Shown here piece by piece: positions 35,682 through 44,192 of a stretch of DNA of 64,000 bases (positions are counted from its first letter, which is position 1; every line of letters starts with the position of its first letter). The position numbers were made by a program, and so were the translations under genes. The DNA lies in NCBI RefSeq assembly GCF_000720425.1, contig NZ_JOAJ01000003.1:775199-839198 (forward strand), read 5' to 3'. The notes below the pieces were generated by a model. That model ran no database searches and was not told the DNA's origin. It saw only the letters and a program-made list of their open reading frames with translations. Source of the DNA: Nocardia rhamnosiphila NBRC 108938 (GTDB lineage: Bacteria; Actinomycetota; Actinomycetes; Mycobacteriales; Mycobacteriaceae).

Positions 35682-36056
35682 ATGCGTGCAGGCACGTTTC
35701 TGATCGCCGGTGCGGTGTTATCGGCGGCGACCGTGCTGGGCGGCGGTATCGCGGCGGCCGAGCCCGCGGATCACATATCGCACGACGGCGTCTACCGGGT
35801 CGGTGTCGATATCCGGCCCGGAACCTGGGAATCGCCCGGACCGGCCGACCCCGCCCGCAGCTGCGATTGGCGGCGGCTGCGGTTGGTCGAGGGCGACAAC
35901 ACGGATATGAGCTACATCATCGAGAACAACTACACCAGGCTGGGCCCGATCCGGGTCACCGTGAAACCGACCGACGCGGGCTTCAAGACCGAGAACTGCG
36001 GTCCCTGGCGCATGGTCCCGCCGGTGCCGGCGCCGAGCGGTTCGGCCGGACGCTGA
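35682..36056 (+). CDS. Secreted small protein
   Basis: A 124-residue protein with a signal peptide (G-T-F-L-I-A-G-A-V-L-S-A, cleavage after A-A-A-E). The mature part has Y-R-V-G-V-D-I-R-P-G-T-W-E-S, S-C-D-W-R-R-L and I-R-V-T-V-K-P-T-D-A-G-F-K-T-E-N-C, with two Cys likely disulfide bonded. The pattern R-P-G-T-Y/W...C.W..L is common in small exported actinobacterial proteins of unknown function. GAGGAG precedes the ATG. Confidence 0.75.
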   Translation: MRAGTFLIAGAVLSAATVLGGGIAAAEPADHISHDGVYRVGVDIRPGTWESPGPADPARSCDWRRLRLVEGDNTDMSYIIENNYTRLGPIRVTVKPTDAGFKTENCGPWRMVPPVPAPSGSAGR

Positions 36057-36071
36057 CCCGCGACCGGCCGC

Positions 36072-36105
36072 GGCCCGGCTTCCCCAGATAGGGGGAGACC
36101 GGGCC
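36072..36105. terminator. Hairpin between convergent genes
   Basis: GGCCCGG (36072-36078) pairs with CCGGGCC (36099-36105), extended inward by CCCC/GGGG. It lies between the secreted protein gene and the hotdog gene and probably terminates both. Confidence 0.55.
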
Positions 36106-36125
36106 GGTGGCGCCGCGGCGGCCCG

Positions 36126-36587
36126 TCACCGGTGGGCGCGCAGCTGATACAGCCCTTCGGTTTCGGCGACGACCACGCCGTCGGCATCGCTGAGCACCGC
36201 ACGCAGCGTGAAATCCGCTTTACCGTTGGCCGCGGCCTCGGCCGCGATCCGGTCGATCTCGGCGTCGTCCAGGGTGGCCTGGGCACGGACCGCCGTGGTC
36301 GCCGGTTTACGGAACGTGATCCGCAGGTCCTTCACCAGCGGATAGAACCGTGTGGTGTCGAAACTGGCCACCGCGATGGCTCCGCCCAGGATCTCGCCGA
36401 CGGTGAACAGCACCCCGGCGTACATGACACCGAAATGGTTGCCGTTGCCTTCGACGGGCACCGTGGCGGCGGCGTACCCGCGGCGCACCTCCTCGGCGTG
36501 CACCCCCATCCGGTGCGCCACCGGAATGGTCTGTTCCAGCGCCGAGTTCACGACCTCGGCGATGGGCGGGTTGCGGACATCACTCAT
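36126..36587 (-). CDS. YiiD/PaaI-type hotdog thioesterase-like protein
   Basis: A 153-residue single hotdog protein. It has V-P-V-E-G-N-G-N-H-F-G-V-M-Y-A-G-V-L-F-T-V-G-E (family segment around the central helix, 44-66) and strands L-R-I-T-F-R-K-P-A. Members of the YiiD_C/PaaI group hydrolyse or bind acyl-CoA thioesters. It is 24 bases after the MFS transporter gene on the same strand, so it is probably co-transcribed with it. Confidence 0.82.
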   Translation of the reverse strand: MSDVRNPPIAEVVNSALEQTIPVAHRMGVHAEEVRRGYAAATVPVEGNGNHFGVMYAGVLFTVGEILGGAIAVASFDTTRFYPLVKDLRITFRKPATTAVRAQATLDDAEIDRIAAEAAANGKADFTLRAVLSDADGVVVAETEGLYQLRAHR

Positions 36588-36611
36588 ATCAGGGTCGGCC
36601 CTTCCGATGGA

Positions 36612-37961
36612 TCACGCGACGATTTGCTTCTCTTCGGTGGCCGGCGGGTCGGGTTCGGCGGCATCGGGCACCTCGGTGCCGCGCAACGACGTCCCGGCGG
36701 TCTCCCGCAGGAAATACCATGCCACCAGACCGATCAACGCGGCGGCCACCATGTAAAGGGCGGGGAACAGGCTCCATCCGGTGGCTTCGATCACCGCCTC
36801 GTTCACGAGCGGAGCGGTACCGCCGAACGCAGCCGTGGACACGTTGTAGGCCAGGGCGAACCCGGCGTAGCGCACATGGGTCGGGAAGATGGCCGGGAAG
36901 GTCGCGCTGATCGTGGACAGCTGCGGAACGTACAGCAGGCCCAGTACGACGAAGCCCACGATCGCCCAGCCGGTGCCCACACCCATCAGCCAGTACATCG
37001 GTACGGCCAGCACCGCAAGCCCGACCAGCGAGAACAGCCACAGCGGCCGCCGCCCGGTCCGGTCGGACAACCGGCCGAAGAAGGGGACGCACGCCATCAT
37101 CGCCACCTGACCCACGAGCATCATGGCGGTGGTGGTGGACTCGCCGAGGCCGATGGTGTTCTGCAGATAGGTCGGCTGGTAGGTGAGCAAGGTGTAGTTC
37201 GCCACGTTCAGCGCGATGACCAGGCCCGACAGGGTCAGCAGCTCCCGCTTGTAGGTGGTGATCAGCACCCGGAGCCCACCTTCGGGATGCTCCTGCTCGT
37301 TGACCTCGGTGAACACCGGCGATTCGTCGAGCTTGGTCCGCAGGTACCAGCCGATCGCGCCCAGCGGGACGGCGATCAGGAAGGGGATCCGCCAGCCCCA
37401 ATCGTGCATGGCGTCCGAGCCGAGGATGAGCTGGCACAGCAGCACCACCGCGGAACCGCCGACGAAACCGCCGAGGGTGCCGAATTCCAGGAAGCTGCCG
37501 AAGAAGCCGCGCTTCTTATCGCTCGCGCATTCGGCCAGGTAGGTGGCCGCGCCCCCGTACTCGCCGCCGGTCGAGAAACCCTGCACCACGCGGAGCAGGA
37601 TCAGCAGGATGGGGGCGAGCACCCCGACCTGGCCGTGGGTCGGTAGCACACCGATCAGACCGGTGGCGGCGGCCATGAGCAGGATGGTGGTGGCCAGCAC
37701 CACTTTGCGGCCGACACGATCGCCCAGCGGACCCCAGACCATGCCGCCGACCGGCCGCAGGACGAAGGAGATGGCGAAGCCGAGCATGGTGCCGAGGGTG
37801 CCGAGTTCCCCGGGGAAGAATGCGTCGGTCAGGTAGGTGGCGGTTGCGGCGTAGACACCGTAGTCGAACCATTCGGTGGCATTGCCCATTGCCGAGGCCG
37901 CCACCGACCTCTTGAGTTGCGGTGCTTCGACCTGGTCTGGTTCCGGCTTCTGGTCCGTCAC
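36612..37961 (-). CDS. ProP/MHS-type major facilitator transporter
   Basis: A 449-residue, 12-helix transporter of the metabolite:H+ symporter family. Signatures are A-M-G-N-A-T-E-W-F-D-Y-G-V-Y in helix 1, D-R-V-G-R-K in the helix 2-3 loop, R-V-V-Q-G-F-S-T-G-G-E-Y-G-G-A in helix 4, and D-R-T-G-R-R in the central loop. Family substrates include proline/betaine, alpha-ketoglutarate and shikimate; the substrate here is not determinable. GTG 37961 has GGAGAGG upstream. A perfect CRP/GlxR-type site lies 183 bases upstream. Confidence 0.93.
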   Translation of the reverse strand: MTDQKPEPDQVEAPQLKRSVAASAMGNATEWFDYGVYAATATYLTDAFFPGELGTLGTMLGFAISFVLRPVGGMVWGPLGDRVGRKVVLATTILLMAAATGLIGVLPTHGQVGVLAPILLILLRVVQGFSTGGEYGGAATYLAECASDKKRGFFGSFLEFGTLGGFVGGSAVVLLCQLILGSDAMHDWGWRIPFLIAVPLGAIGWYLRTKLDESPVFTEVNEQEHPEGGLRVLITTYKRELLTLSGLVIALNVANYTLLTYQPTYLQNTIGLGESTTTAMMLVGQVAMMACVPFFGRLSDRTGRRPLWLFSLVGLAVLAVPMYWLMGVGTGWAIVGFVVLGLLYVPQLSTISATFPAIFPTHVRYAGFALAYNVSTAAFGGTAPLVNEAVIEATGWSLFPALYMVAAALIGLVAWYFLRETAGTSLRGTEVPDAAEPDPPATEEKQIVA

Positions 37962-38143
37962 GGTCAGTCCTCTCCGGCGCATGCGTCCGTGTCGGCCCGG
38001 CCGACCCATGACGTCGCGCTCGCCGGCGACCGGGTTCCGGCGAGTATCGACCTCAATCCGTTACCCGCGATTTTCCCTGGGTAAACGCTCACAGCACCGG
38101 AGCCCGGGCAGCGGGCACCTCTCATCAGCTACTTACCAGCGTA

Positions 38144-38159
38144 TGTGAACGCGCTCACA
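38144..38159. promoter_or_regulatory. CRP/GlxR-type binding site
   Basis: TGTGA-ACGCGC-TCACA matches the CRP-family consensus TGTGA-N6-TCACA exactly. It lies in the 263-bp gap upstream of the MFS transporter gene and after the ChoD gene end. A CRP homologue (GlxR in corynebacteria, Cmr/Crp in mycobacteria) would link transporter expression to cAMP. Confidence 0.75.
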
Positions 38160-38224
38160 CCCGCGGGAGAACCGGCCCCGGACCTGCCTGCGGCGGCCGT
38201 CCGCGGGCCGGTGTTCCCGGCTGC

Positions 38225-40006
38225 TCAGCGCGACTCCTCGCCGCCGACAGTGGCGGGCCGATGGTTCACCTCGATGAGTGGCAGCCGCAGCGCGGCGGGC
38301 GCCGACTCCGGCACCACCGGCGACACCGGGGCGATGGGGGCGACCCGCCGATAGGGCGTGCCGAGCGGTGGCCGGGGGTCCGCCTCGCCCTTGTTCGGCC
38401 ACATCGCCACCGCGCGTTCGGACTGTGCGGTGATGGTGAGGGAGGGGTTGACACCGAGGTTGGCCGAAATGGTCGAACCGTCGATCACGTGCAGTCCCGG
38501 ATAGCCGTAGAGCCGCTGGTAGGGATCCACGACACCGGTCTCGGCACTCTCCCCGATCACACAGCCGCCGATGAAATGGCCGGTCATCGGAATATTGAAC
38601 ACACTGCTGGTGGCTCCGCCGGCGATACCGTCGATCTTGTCGGCGACCCGGCGGCCCACCTCGTGCCCGGCCGGGATCCAGGTCGGGTTGGGGGCGCCCT
38701 CACCCTGCCGGGTGGTCATCTTGCGGCCGAACAGCCCGCGTTTGGTGTAGGTGGTGATCGAATTGTCCACCGACTGCATCACCAGCAGTCCGATCATCTG
38801 TTCCGACCAGCCCCGCGGGTTGTGCAGATGCGGCAGATCGCGACGGTTGCGCCAGATCTCGCGTAACCACAGCCGGCGTTTGGACACACCCGGTTCCTCG
38901 TCGACCATGACGCTGCCCATCAGCGAGATGACATTGCTGCCCTTGCCGTAGCGCACCGGTTCGATATGGGTGTCGTGATCGGGATGGATCGAGGAGGTGA
39001 TCGCCACCCCCTTGGTGAAATCGCTGGTCTTGTCCCGGCTGCGGATCGCGAGCAGTTCCTCGGAATTGGTCCGGGACAGGAAGCCCAGCCGGCCGGAGAT
39101 CTCGGGCAGCGACCCGGAATCGCGCAGTGTGTGCAGCAGCCGCTGGGTGCCCAGGGAGGCCGCGGAGAAGATCACCTGCTCGGCGGTGAAAGTGGCGCGT
39201 TTCTTGCGCAGCCAGCGCCCGGTCGTCACCGTGGCCACGGTGTAGCCGCCGCCGGGCAGGGGTTTCACATCGGTGACGGTGCGCAGGGCGTGCACGGTGG
39301 CACCGGCCTGCTCGGCCAGGTACAGGTAGTTCTTGACCAGGGTGTTCTTGGCGTTGTGACGGCAGCCCGTCATACATTCGCCGCAGTGGGTGCAGGTGCG
39401 GCGCGCGGGCCCGGCGCCCCCGAAATACGGATCCGGCACATCTTCGCCGGGCCGGCTTCCGGGACCGCCGAAGAAGACGCCGACCGGCGTCCGCTGATAG
39501 GAATCGGCCACGCCCAATTCCTCGGCGACCTCCAGGAAGACCCGGTCGGTCGGCGTGGTCGCCGGATTCGTGGTCACGCCCAGCATGCGCTTGGCCTGGT
39601 CGTAGTAGGGGGTGAGCTCGTCTTTCCAGTCCGTGATACCGGCCCACTGGCCGTCGCGGAAGAATTTCTCCGGCGGCTCGTAGAGGGTGTTGGCGTAGAC
39701 CAGGGAGCCACCGCCGACTCCCGCCCCGGCCATGATGAGCGTGTTCTTCAGCAGCGCGAGCCGCTGGATCCCGAAGCAGCCGAGGTACGGCGCCCACAGG
39801 TACTGCCTGGCACGCCAGGACGTCTTGGCGAATTCGTCGTCGGCGAAGCGGCGCCCGGCCTCGAGGACGCCGACCCGGTATCCCTTCTCGGTCAACCGCA
39901 GGGCGCTGACGCTGCCCCCGAATCCGGAGCCGATGACGAGGACGTCGTAGTCGAAGGTCTGGCCGGGCCCGGCGCCGGTGCCGGTGCTCGTTGCGGAACT
40001 GGACAT
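38225..40006 (-). CDS. choD: GMC oxidoreductase, ChoD-type cholesterol oxidase
   Basis: A 593-residue GMC flavoenzyme. The FAD fingerprint is I-G-S-G-F-G-G-S-V-S-A-L-R-L (about 25-38), followed by L-E-A-G-R-R-F. A cysteine cluster C-T-H-C-G-E-C-M-T-G-C lies near 218-228, and the C-terminal block G-C-V-I-G, then H-V-I-D-G-S-T-I-S-A-N-L-G-V-N-P-S, carries the catalytic Asn. The layout matches mycobacterial ChoD, annotated as cholesterol oxidase, although that substrate is debated. No signal peptide is visible. The gene follows phoD on the same strand. Confidence 0.9.
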   Translation of the reverse strand: MSSSATSTGTGAGPGQTFDYDVLVIGSGFGGSVSALRLTEKGYRVGVLEAGRRFADDEFAKTSWRARQYLWAPYLGCFGIQRLALLKNTLIMAGAGVGGGSLVYANTLYEPPEKFFRDGQWAGITDWKDELTPYYDQAKRMLGVTTNPATTPTDRVFLEVAEELGVADSYQRTPVGVFFGGPGSRPGEDVPDPYFGGAGPARRTCTHCGECMTGCRHNAKNTLVKNYLYLAEQAGATVHALRTVTDVKPLPGGGYTVATVTTGRWLRKKRATFTAEQVIFSAASLGTQRLLHTLRDSGSLPEISGRLGFLSRTNSEELLAIRSRDKTSDFTKGVAITSSIHPDHDTHIEPVRYGKGSNVISLMGSVMVDEEPGVSKRRLWLREIWRNRRDLPHLHNPRGWSEQMIGLLVMQSVDNSITTYTKRGLFGRKMTTRQGEGAPNPTWIPAGHEVGRRVADKIDGIAGGATSSVFNIPMTGHFIGGCVIGESAETGVVDPYQRLYGYPGLHVIDGSTISANLGVNPSLTITAQSERAVAMWPNKGEADPRPPLGTPYRRVAPIAPVSPVVPESAPAALRLPLIEVNHRPATVGGEESR

Positions 40007-40105
40007 CTTTCCGAGACTATGGCCTGGGTCACCGTCGAGGGCACATACCCGCGGACACGAAATCGGCACTTTCGGCCAACCTGCCCGCGCCCGGCCCCTT
40101 CCCGC

Positions 40106-41758
40106 TCACCGTCCGGCCCCGGCCACCGGAGTCGGATCGGGAACCGCCGCCTCCGGCACGGTGGCGCCGGGGTCCCGGTCGGCCTGCGCGCCGGGCCGGC
40201 CGTGCTCCACGACATAGGTGGCCCGGGTGCGGATCGGCGCCCCGGGCCGCCCGACATAGGGCACCACCCGGTAGTCGCTACGCCACAGCCGTTCGTCGAC
40301 CTCCACCCGGACATACCCGCGCTGACCGTTGAAGAACTTCATATCCGGGTTGGCGGCCAGCAGTGTCCGGCCCCGCGGCGGCAGGTCGGCGCCGTCGCGT
40401 CCGGTGGTGATCGAGGTCCCGGTGAACTCGGTGGCCACCACCGGGGAGTGCGGGTCGCGGTAGTTCCCGCGCAGATCGACCACGTAGTTCTCGTGCCGGT
40501 CACCGGTGAGCACCACGAGATTCCCGCGCCCGCGCGCCGCCGCCGCGGCGAGTACCGCGTCGCGGTCGGCGACATAACCGTCCCAGGCGTCGGTGCCCAC
40601 CGCGACCGCCGGGCCCGGGTCGTAGTCGGACTGCGCCATCGCGACCTGATTGCCCAGGATCTGCCAGCGGGCCGGGGAGCGGGTGAGGCCGTCGATCAGC
40701 CAATCGCGTTGCGGCGCACCCAGGATCGTGCGCTCTGCCGCGAAGCGATCCGGGCAGTCGACCACCAGGTTTCCGCCGTCACCGCAGACCAGCGAGGTCC
40801 GGTACTGGCGTGTGTCGAGCATGGTGAGATCGGCGAGATCACCGAACGCGTAGCGACGGTGCATCCGGACGTAGGGTCCGGCGGGTAGCTGGTCGATACG
40901 CAGCGGCAGATGTTCGTACATCGCCCGGAACGCGGCCGTGCGACGCCGCCGGAACAGGGCGGGCAGCAGATGGATATCGATTCCGGCGCCCGGATCGAAA
41001 CCGGCCCAGTTGTTGTCGATCTCGTGATCGTCGAAGGTACAGATCCAGGGGAACGCGGCATGTGCGGCCCGCAGTTCGGGTTCGGCCTTGTACTGCGCGT
41101 ACCGCAGTCGATATCCGGTGAGGTCGGCGGCCTCCGCACGTAGCGTCTCCGGGATCGCGACGCCCGCGCGACCGCGGGCCCATTCCTTCTCGTAGATGTA
41201 ATCGCCCAGATGCACCACGAAATCGAGGTTTTCGTCGCACAGATGCCGATAGGCGGTGTAGTAGCCGGAACTCCAGTGCTGGCAGGAGGCGAAGGCGAAG
41301 CGCAGCCGCGCCACCCGCGCGCCCGCGGCGGGGGCGGTGCGGGTACGGCCCACCGGGGAGATCGCCGCCCCGGCGCGGAAGCGGTAGAAGTACCAGCGGT
41401 CCGGTGCCAATCCCCGGACCTCCGGATGCACGCTGTGGGCCAGTTCCCGGGTGGCGAGCGCGCTGCCGCGGGCGGCGATCCGGCGGAAATACTCGTCCTC
41501 GGCGACCTCGTACTCGACGGTGACCGGCGCCCGGGCGGTGCCGCCGAGCGCATCGGGCGCGAACGGGTCCGGGGCCAGCCGGGTCCACAGTACGACCCCG
41601 TCGGGCAATGGATCGCCGGACGCCACCCCCAGGGTGAACGGATCGCCGAGCCATCGCGGCGCCCGGTACGGAGCGCTGCTCGCCAGACCCGCGCCGGCCA
41701 GGAGCGCGGCCGCACCGGCGGTGCCCGCCTGCAGTAACCGACGTCGGGACAGAGCCAT
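40106..41758 (-). CDS. phoD: PhoD-family alkaline phosphatase, Tat-exported
   Basis: A 550-residue exported phosphatase. The Tat signal is S-R-R-R-L-L-Q-A-G at the N-terminus. Domain blocks are F-T-L-G-V-A-S-G-D-P, V-V-L-W-T-R-L, F-A-S-C-Q-H-W near 155, H-L-G-D-Y-I-Y-E, D-D-H-E-I-D-N-N-W near 230, and L-T-G-D-R-H-E-N-Y, which supply the Fe/Ca ligands. PhoD enzymes cleave phosphomono- and diesters outside the membrane. It precedes choD on the same strand with a 99-base gap. Confidence 0.95.
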   Translation of the reverse strand: MALSRRRLLQAGTAGAAALLAGAGLASSAPYRAPRWLGDPFTLGVASGDPLPDGVVLWTRLAPDPFAPDALGGTARAPVTVEYEVAEDEYFRRIAARGSALATRELAHSVHPEVRGLAPDRWYFYRFRAGAAISPVGRTRTAPAAGARVARLRFAFASCQHWSSGYYTAYRHLCDENLDFVVHLGDYIYEKEWARGRAGVAIPETLRAEAADLTGYRLRYAQYKAEPELRAAHAAFPWICTFDDHEIDNNWAGFDPGAGIDIHLLPALFRRRRTAAFRAMYEHLPLRIDQLPAGPYVRMHRRYAFGDLADLTMLDTRQYRTSLVCGDGGNLVVDCPDRFAAERTILGAPQRDWLIDGLTRSPARWQILGNQVAMAQSDYDPGPAVAVGTDAWDGYVADRDAVLAAAAARGRGNLVVLTGDRHENYVVDLRGNYRDPHSPVVATEFTGTSITTGRDGADLPPRGRTLLAANPDMKFFNGQRGYVRVEVDERLWRSDYRVVPYVGRPGAPIRTRATYVVEHGRPGAQADRDPGATVPEAAVPDPTPVAGAGR

Positions 41759-41843
41759 GAATCAGCTTAACCCGGCCCGAATCGCCGGGACGACCGTGGC
41801 GGAGTCCGGTCGCCCGGTCCGGTCACCGGGCGACCGGACCGGT

Positions 41844-42569
41844 CTATCGATCGCCGATACAGACCACGAACCGGCGTTCGTCGTAGACGAACCCGCGGTC
41901 GGCGGACGGACACGCGTTCACATTCACCGTGTCCGGCAGGATGCTGATCACCTGCACCCCGCCCGGTCCGCATTCCGTACGTTGCGGCTGATCGCCCGAG
42001 ACATCCACACAGCTGCCGACGACCCAGTCGATATCGAGGCACAGGGTCGTCTCGCCGATGGTGTGGCCCGAGTCGGCGTCGGACGGACAGGTGGTCCCCG
42101 CCGGGCCGGCGGCGACCACCTTGTACCGGGATTCCGTGCTACCGCAGGTGGCCTTGGTGACCTCCTTCTCCCCCAGCGCGCTCAGGCACTCCCCCGCCGC
42201 GACCTCGACCTTCGGCGGGGCCTGTTTCGCCTCTTTGTTGGCCGAACCCGCGATACCGACCGCGGAGGGGGTGGTGGTCGGCGGGACCGTCGACGGCACC
42301 AGCACCGACGGCGGCGCCACCGGGGCGGGCGAGGTCTCGGTCACGCCGGTGGCGGGCGTCGTCTCGACGGCGGCCGGCGCGGCGAGGTCCTCGGTCGTCT
42401 CGTCGCTGCCGGCGGTGGCCAGCAGCGCGGCCACGCCGATGCCCAGCACGATCGAGGTCACCACCGCCGCGATGGCGATCGCGGCGGCGGTGGCGCCGAC
42501 CCGGGCGCGTTTGTCCTGTGGCGAGAGCGGCGGGTTCCCGCCGTCCTCCTCCGGGCCCGGCTGGGTCAC
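41844..42569 (-). CDS. Membrane-anchored extracytoplasmic protein (LppU-like)
   Basis: A 241-residue protein: a short acidic cytosolic segment, one membrane helix (about 28-52), a Thr/Pro/Val-rich linker (55-105) and a C-terminal domain with six Cys, including A-G-E-C-L-S and C-G-S-T-E-S-R-Y-K-V-V, as in LppU/SCO3897-like proteins. It overlaps the upstream glycine-zipper gene by ATGA. The function is unknown; a cell-envelope role is likely. Confidence 0.7.
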   Translation of the reverse strand: MTQPGPEEDGGNPPLSPQDKRARVGATAAAIAIAAVVTSIVLGIGVAALLATAGSDETTEDLAAPAAVETTPATGVTETSPAPVAPPSVLVPSTVPPTTTPSAVGIAGSANKEAKQAPPKVEVAAGECLSALGEKEVTKATCGSTESRYKVVAAGPAGTTCPSDADSGHTIGETTLCLDIDWVVGSCVDVSGDQPQRTECGPGGVQVISILPDTVNVNACPSADRGFVYDERRFVVCIGDR

Positions 42570-43174
42570 GGTTCGCCGCGCAGCACGGCCTGCACCGCGT
42601 CGACGAACGGCTGTCCACCGGTGATGTAACCGCCGGCCACCGCACCCACGACCAGACCGATCGGACCGGTGATGATGCTGAGGAAACCGAGCCCGACGAG
42701 CGCGCCGAGCAGACCGCCGAGCACCGCGCCCGCCGCGACGCCGACGACGTTCTCCTGCAGTTCGGTGGTCAGCCGGGCCATCGAGCTGACCGGCCGCATC
42801 TCGCCGATGTTCTCGGCGGTGACCGTCGGGGTCAGCTCGAGAGTGGTCCCGTCCGCGCTGATCTCGTGGGCCACCGCCATCTCACTGCCCGAGATCTCGT
42901 ACTGCAGCGGCACTTCGGCCACCACGGCACCGCTGACGGCCTTGAGGACGGCCTTGGCGCCGTCCGGCGTCAGTTCGAACCGCCCGTCGTGGACCTCGGT
43001 GGTGATCGTCTGGGTCTTCTGGTCGACGCTGGTCTCGTAGGCGACGCCCTGGTCGACGCCCTCGCTCTTGATCTCCGGAGCCGGAGCCGCGGGTTCGGCG
43101 TGCACCACGCCGGCGGAAATCCCTACAGCGGCGACGGACAGAAGTGCGGTAGCGGCGAAAGTGCCGAACTTCAT
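42566..43174 (-). CDS. Secreted protein with C-terminal glycine-zipper helices
   Basis: A 202-residue protein with a signal peptide (F-G-T-F-A-A-T-A-L-L-S-V, cleavage near V-H-A-E). A beta-rich middle has Q-T-I-T-T-E-V-H-D-G-R-F-E-L. Two hydrophobic helices near 150-185 (A-A-G-A-V-L-G-G-L-L-G-A-L-V-G-L and G-P-I-G-L-V-V-G-A-V-A-G-G) form a glycine zipper that may insert in the outer mycomembrane. Families of this kind are common in Nocardia. ATG 43174 has AGAAGGA at proper distance; ATG 43183 is an alternative. Coupled to the next gene. Confidence 0.75.
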   Translation of the reverse strand: MKFGTFAATALLSVAAVGISAGVVHAEPAAPAPEIKSEGVDQGVAYETSVDQKTQTITTEVHDGRFELTPDGAKAVLKAVSGAVVAEVPLQYEISGSEMAVAHEISADGTTLELTPTVTAENIGEMRPVSSMARLTTELQENVVGVAAGAVLGGLLGALVGLGFLSIITGPIGLVVGAVAGGYITGGQPFVDAVQAVLRGEP

Positions 43175-43654
43175 TACGTTCATTCCTTCTCACGTGAACC
43201 GACCCTGGGCCGGGCGGCTGCGATTTCATTCGCGCACAGGACCATACCGATATTCGGAGTTCGAGTGCATATCAGGAATTAAACGGAAAATCCATCCTTT
43301 AAATTGCTGATCAATAACCGTGCTGTTCGGCGGTAATTCCGCAATACTCGCCCAGGTCAACGGTTATACGACTCTGCGATATCACCGTGGCACCCGCAGC
43401 GGCCCCGGCAGCATTCCGCCGGCAATCGTCCAGTGGCCATAACTTTTACGCCCGGTTATTCACCGGAAGGCCTCGAGGTGTTACACACCCCCGGAATGTG
43501 CCAATCGGCGGCCGGGTCCGGCGGCCTCGCCCGCACGCGTCAACCGGAACTACTTCGTGATCGACAGGGCCTGTGCCGCGCGACCCCGGAGTGCTGCACT
43601 ACTTACAGGACGTTCCACCGTGTCCCCACCGTCGATCCGACCGGAGCACGCGCC
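43175..43654. other. Divergent intergenic region
   Basis: A 480-base gap between the glycine-zipper protein and the small secreted protein genes. The part 43250-43335 is AT-rich and likely holds promoters. No RNA or coding frame is supported. Confidence 0.5.
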
Positions 43655-44056
43655 ATGACGACCGCCGCACACATGCTGCTCACCGCCTGCGCCCTCGCCG
43701 CCGCGACCGCGTTCGGACCCGCACCCGGTGCCTCGGCCGCGGTGTCGAACGTGAGCGTCTCCGGTGGCTTCGGCCTCGGCTTCGTTCAGTACGGGACCGG
43801 CTGCACCTACACCGTCACAATCAGCGGCGACGGGGTGGGCACCTTGGAGGACCGGGTGGACGGGCAACCCGGCGGCACCTTCGGGCCGATCGAGCAGGCC
43901 GGCCCCGGCACGTTCACCGCGGACTGGGCGCCGACGGTGTCCGGTCGGCATTCGGTATCGGCCGACGGGGTGGGCACCGAGGTGTATGTGCAGAAGGGGC
44001 ACGACTTCGGCATCGTCTGCTTCACCCTGCCCGAGTATCTGAGCCTGCCCGGCTGA
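43655..44056 (+). CDS. Small secreted beta-rich protein
   Basis: A 133-residue protein with a signal peptide (residues 1-29, ending G-A-S-A-A). The mature part, with V-S-G-G-F-G-L-G, a Y-G-T-G-C-T-Y-T-V pattern and a late I-V-C-F, looks like a small immunoglobulin-like sandwich with one disulfide. GGAG is 8 bases before ATG 43655. Similar exported proteins of unknown function are common in Nocardia. Confidence 0.65.
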   Translation: MTTAAHMLLTACALAAATAFGPAPGASAAVSNVSVSGGFGLGFVQYGTGCTYTVTISGDGVGTLEDRVDGQPGGTFGPIEQAGPGTFTADWAPTVSGRHSVSADGVGTEVYVQKGHDFGIVCFTLPEYLSLPG

Positions 44057-44113
44057 ACGGGCGGGACGGACCGGCGGCCGGTCGCGATCGCCGCCGGGAT
44101 CACTCCAGGCCGC

Positions 44114-44145
44114 TTGACAGACTCCGTACTTTTGACAGACTCCGT
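44114..44145 (+). repeat. Direct repeat with two TTGACA boxes
   Basis: TTGACAGACTCCGT occurs at 44114-44127 and again at 44132-44145 (period 18 bp), 47 bases before the SDR gene. It may be a regulator site repeated on the same face of the helix, or a duplicated -35 region. Confidence 0.6.
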
Positions 44146-44192
44146 CGAATGGTCCCGGGACGGCAGTCCCGGGCCGGACGAAGGGATTTCGG

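Noticed and set aside
36132..37646. Rightward frame of about 500 codons opposite the hotdog and MFS genes
   Set aside because: It is antisense to two well supported genes; the His/Gln/Gly-rich translation matches no family.
38965..40888. Rightward frame of 640 codons opposite choD and phoD
   Set aside because: Antisense shadow of two genes with strong family motifs.
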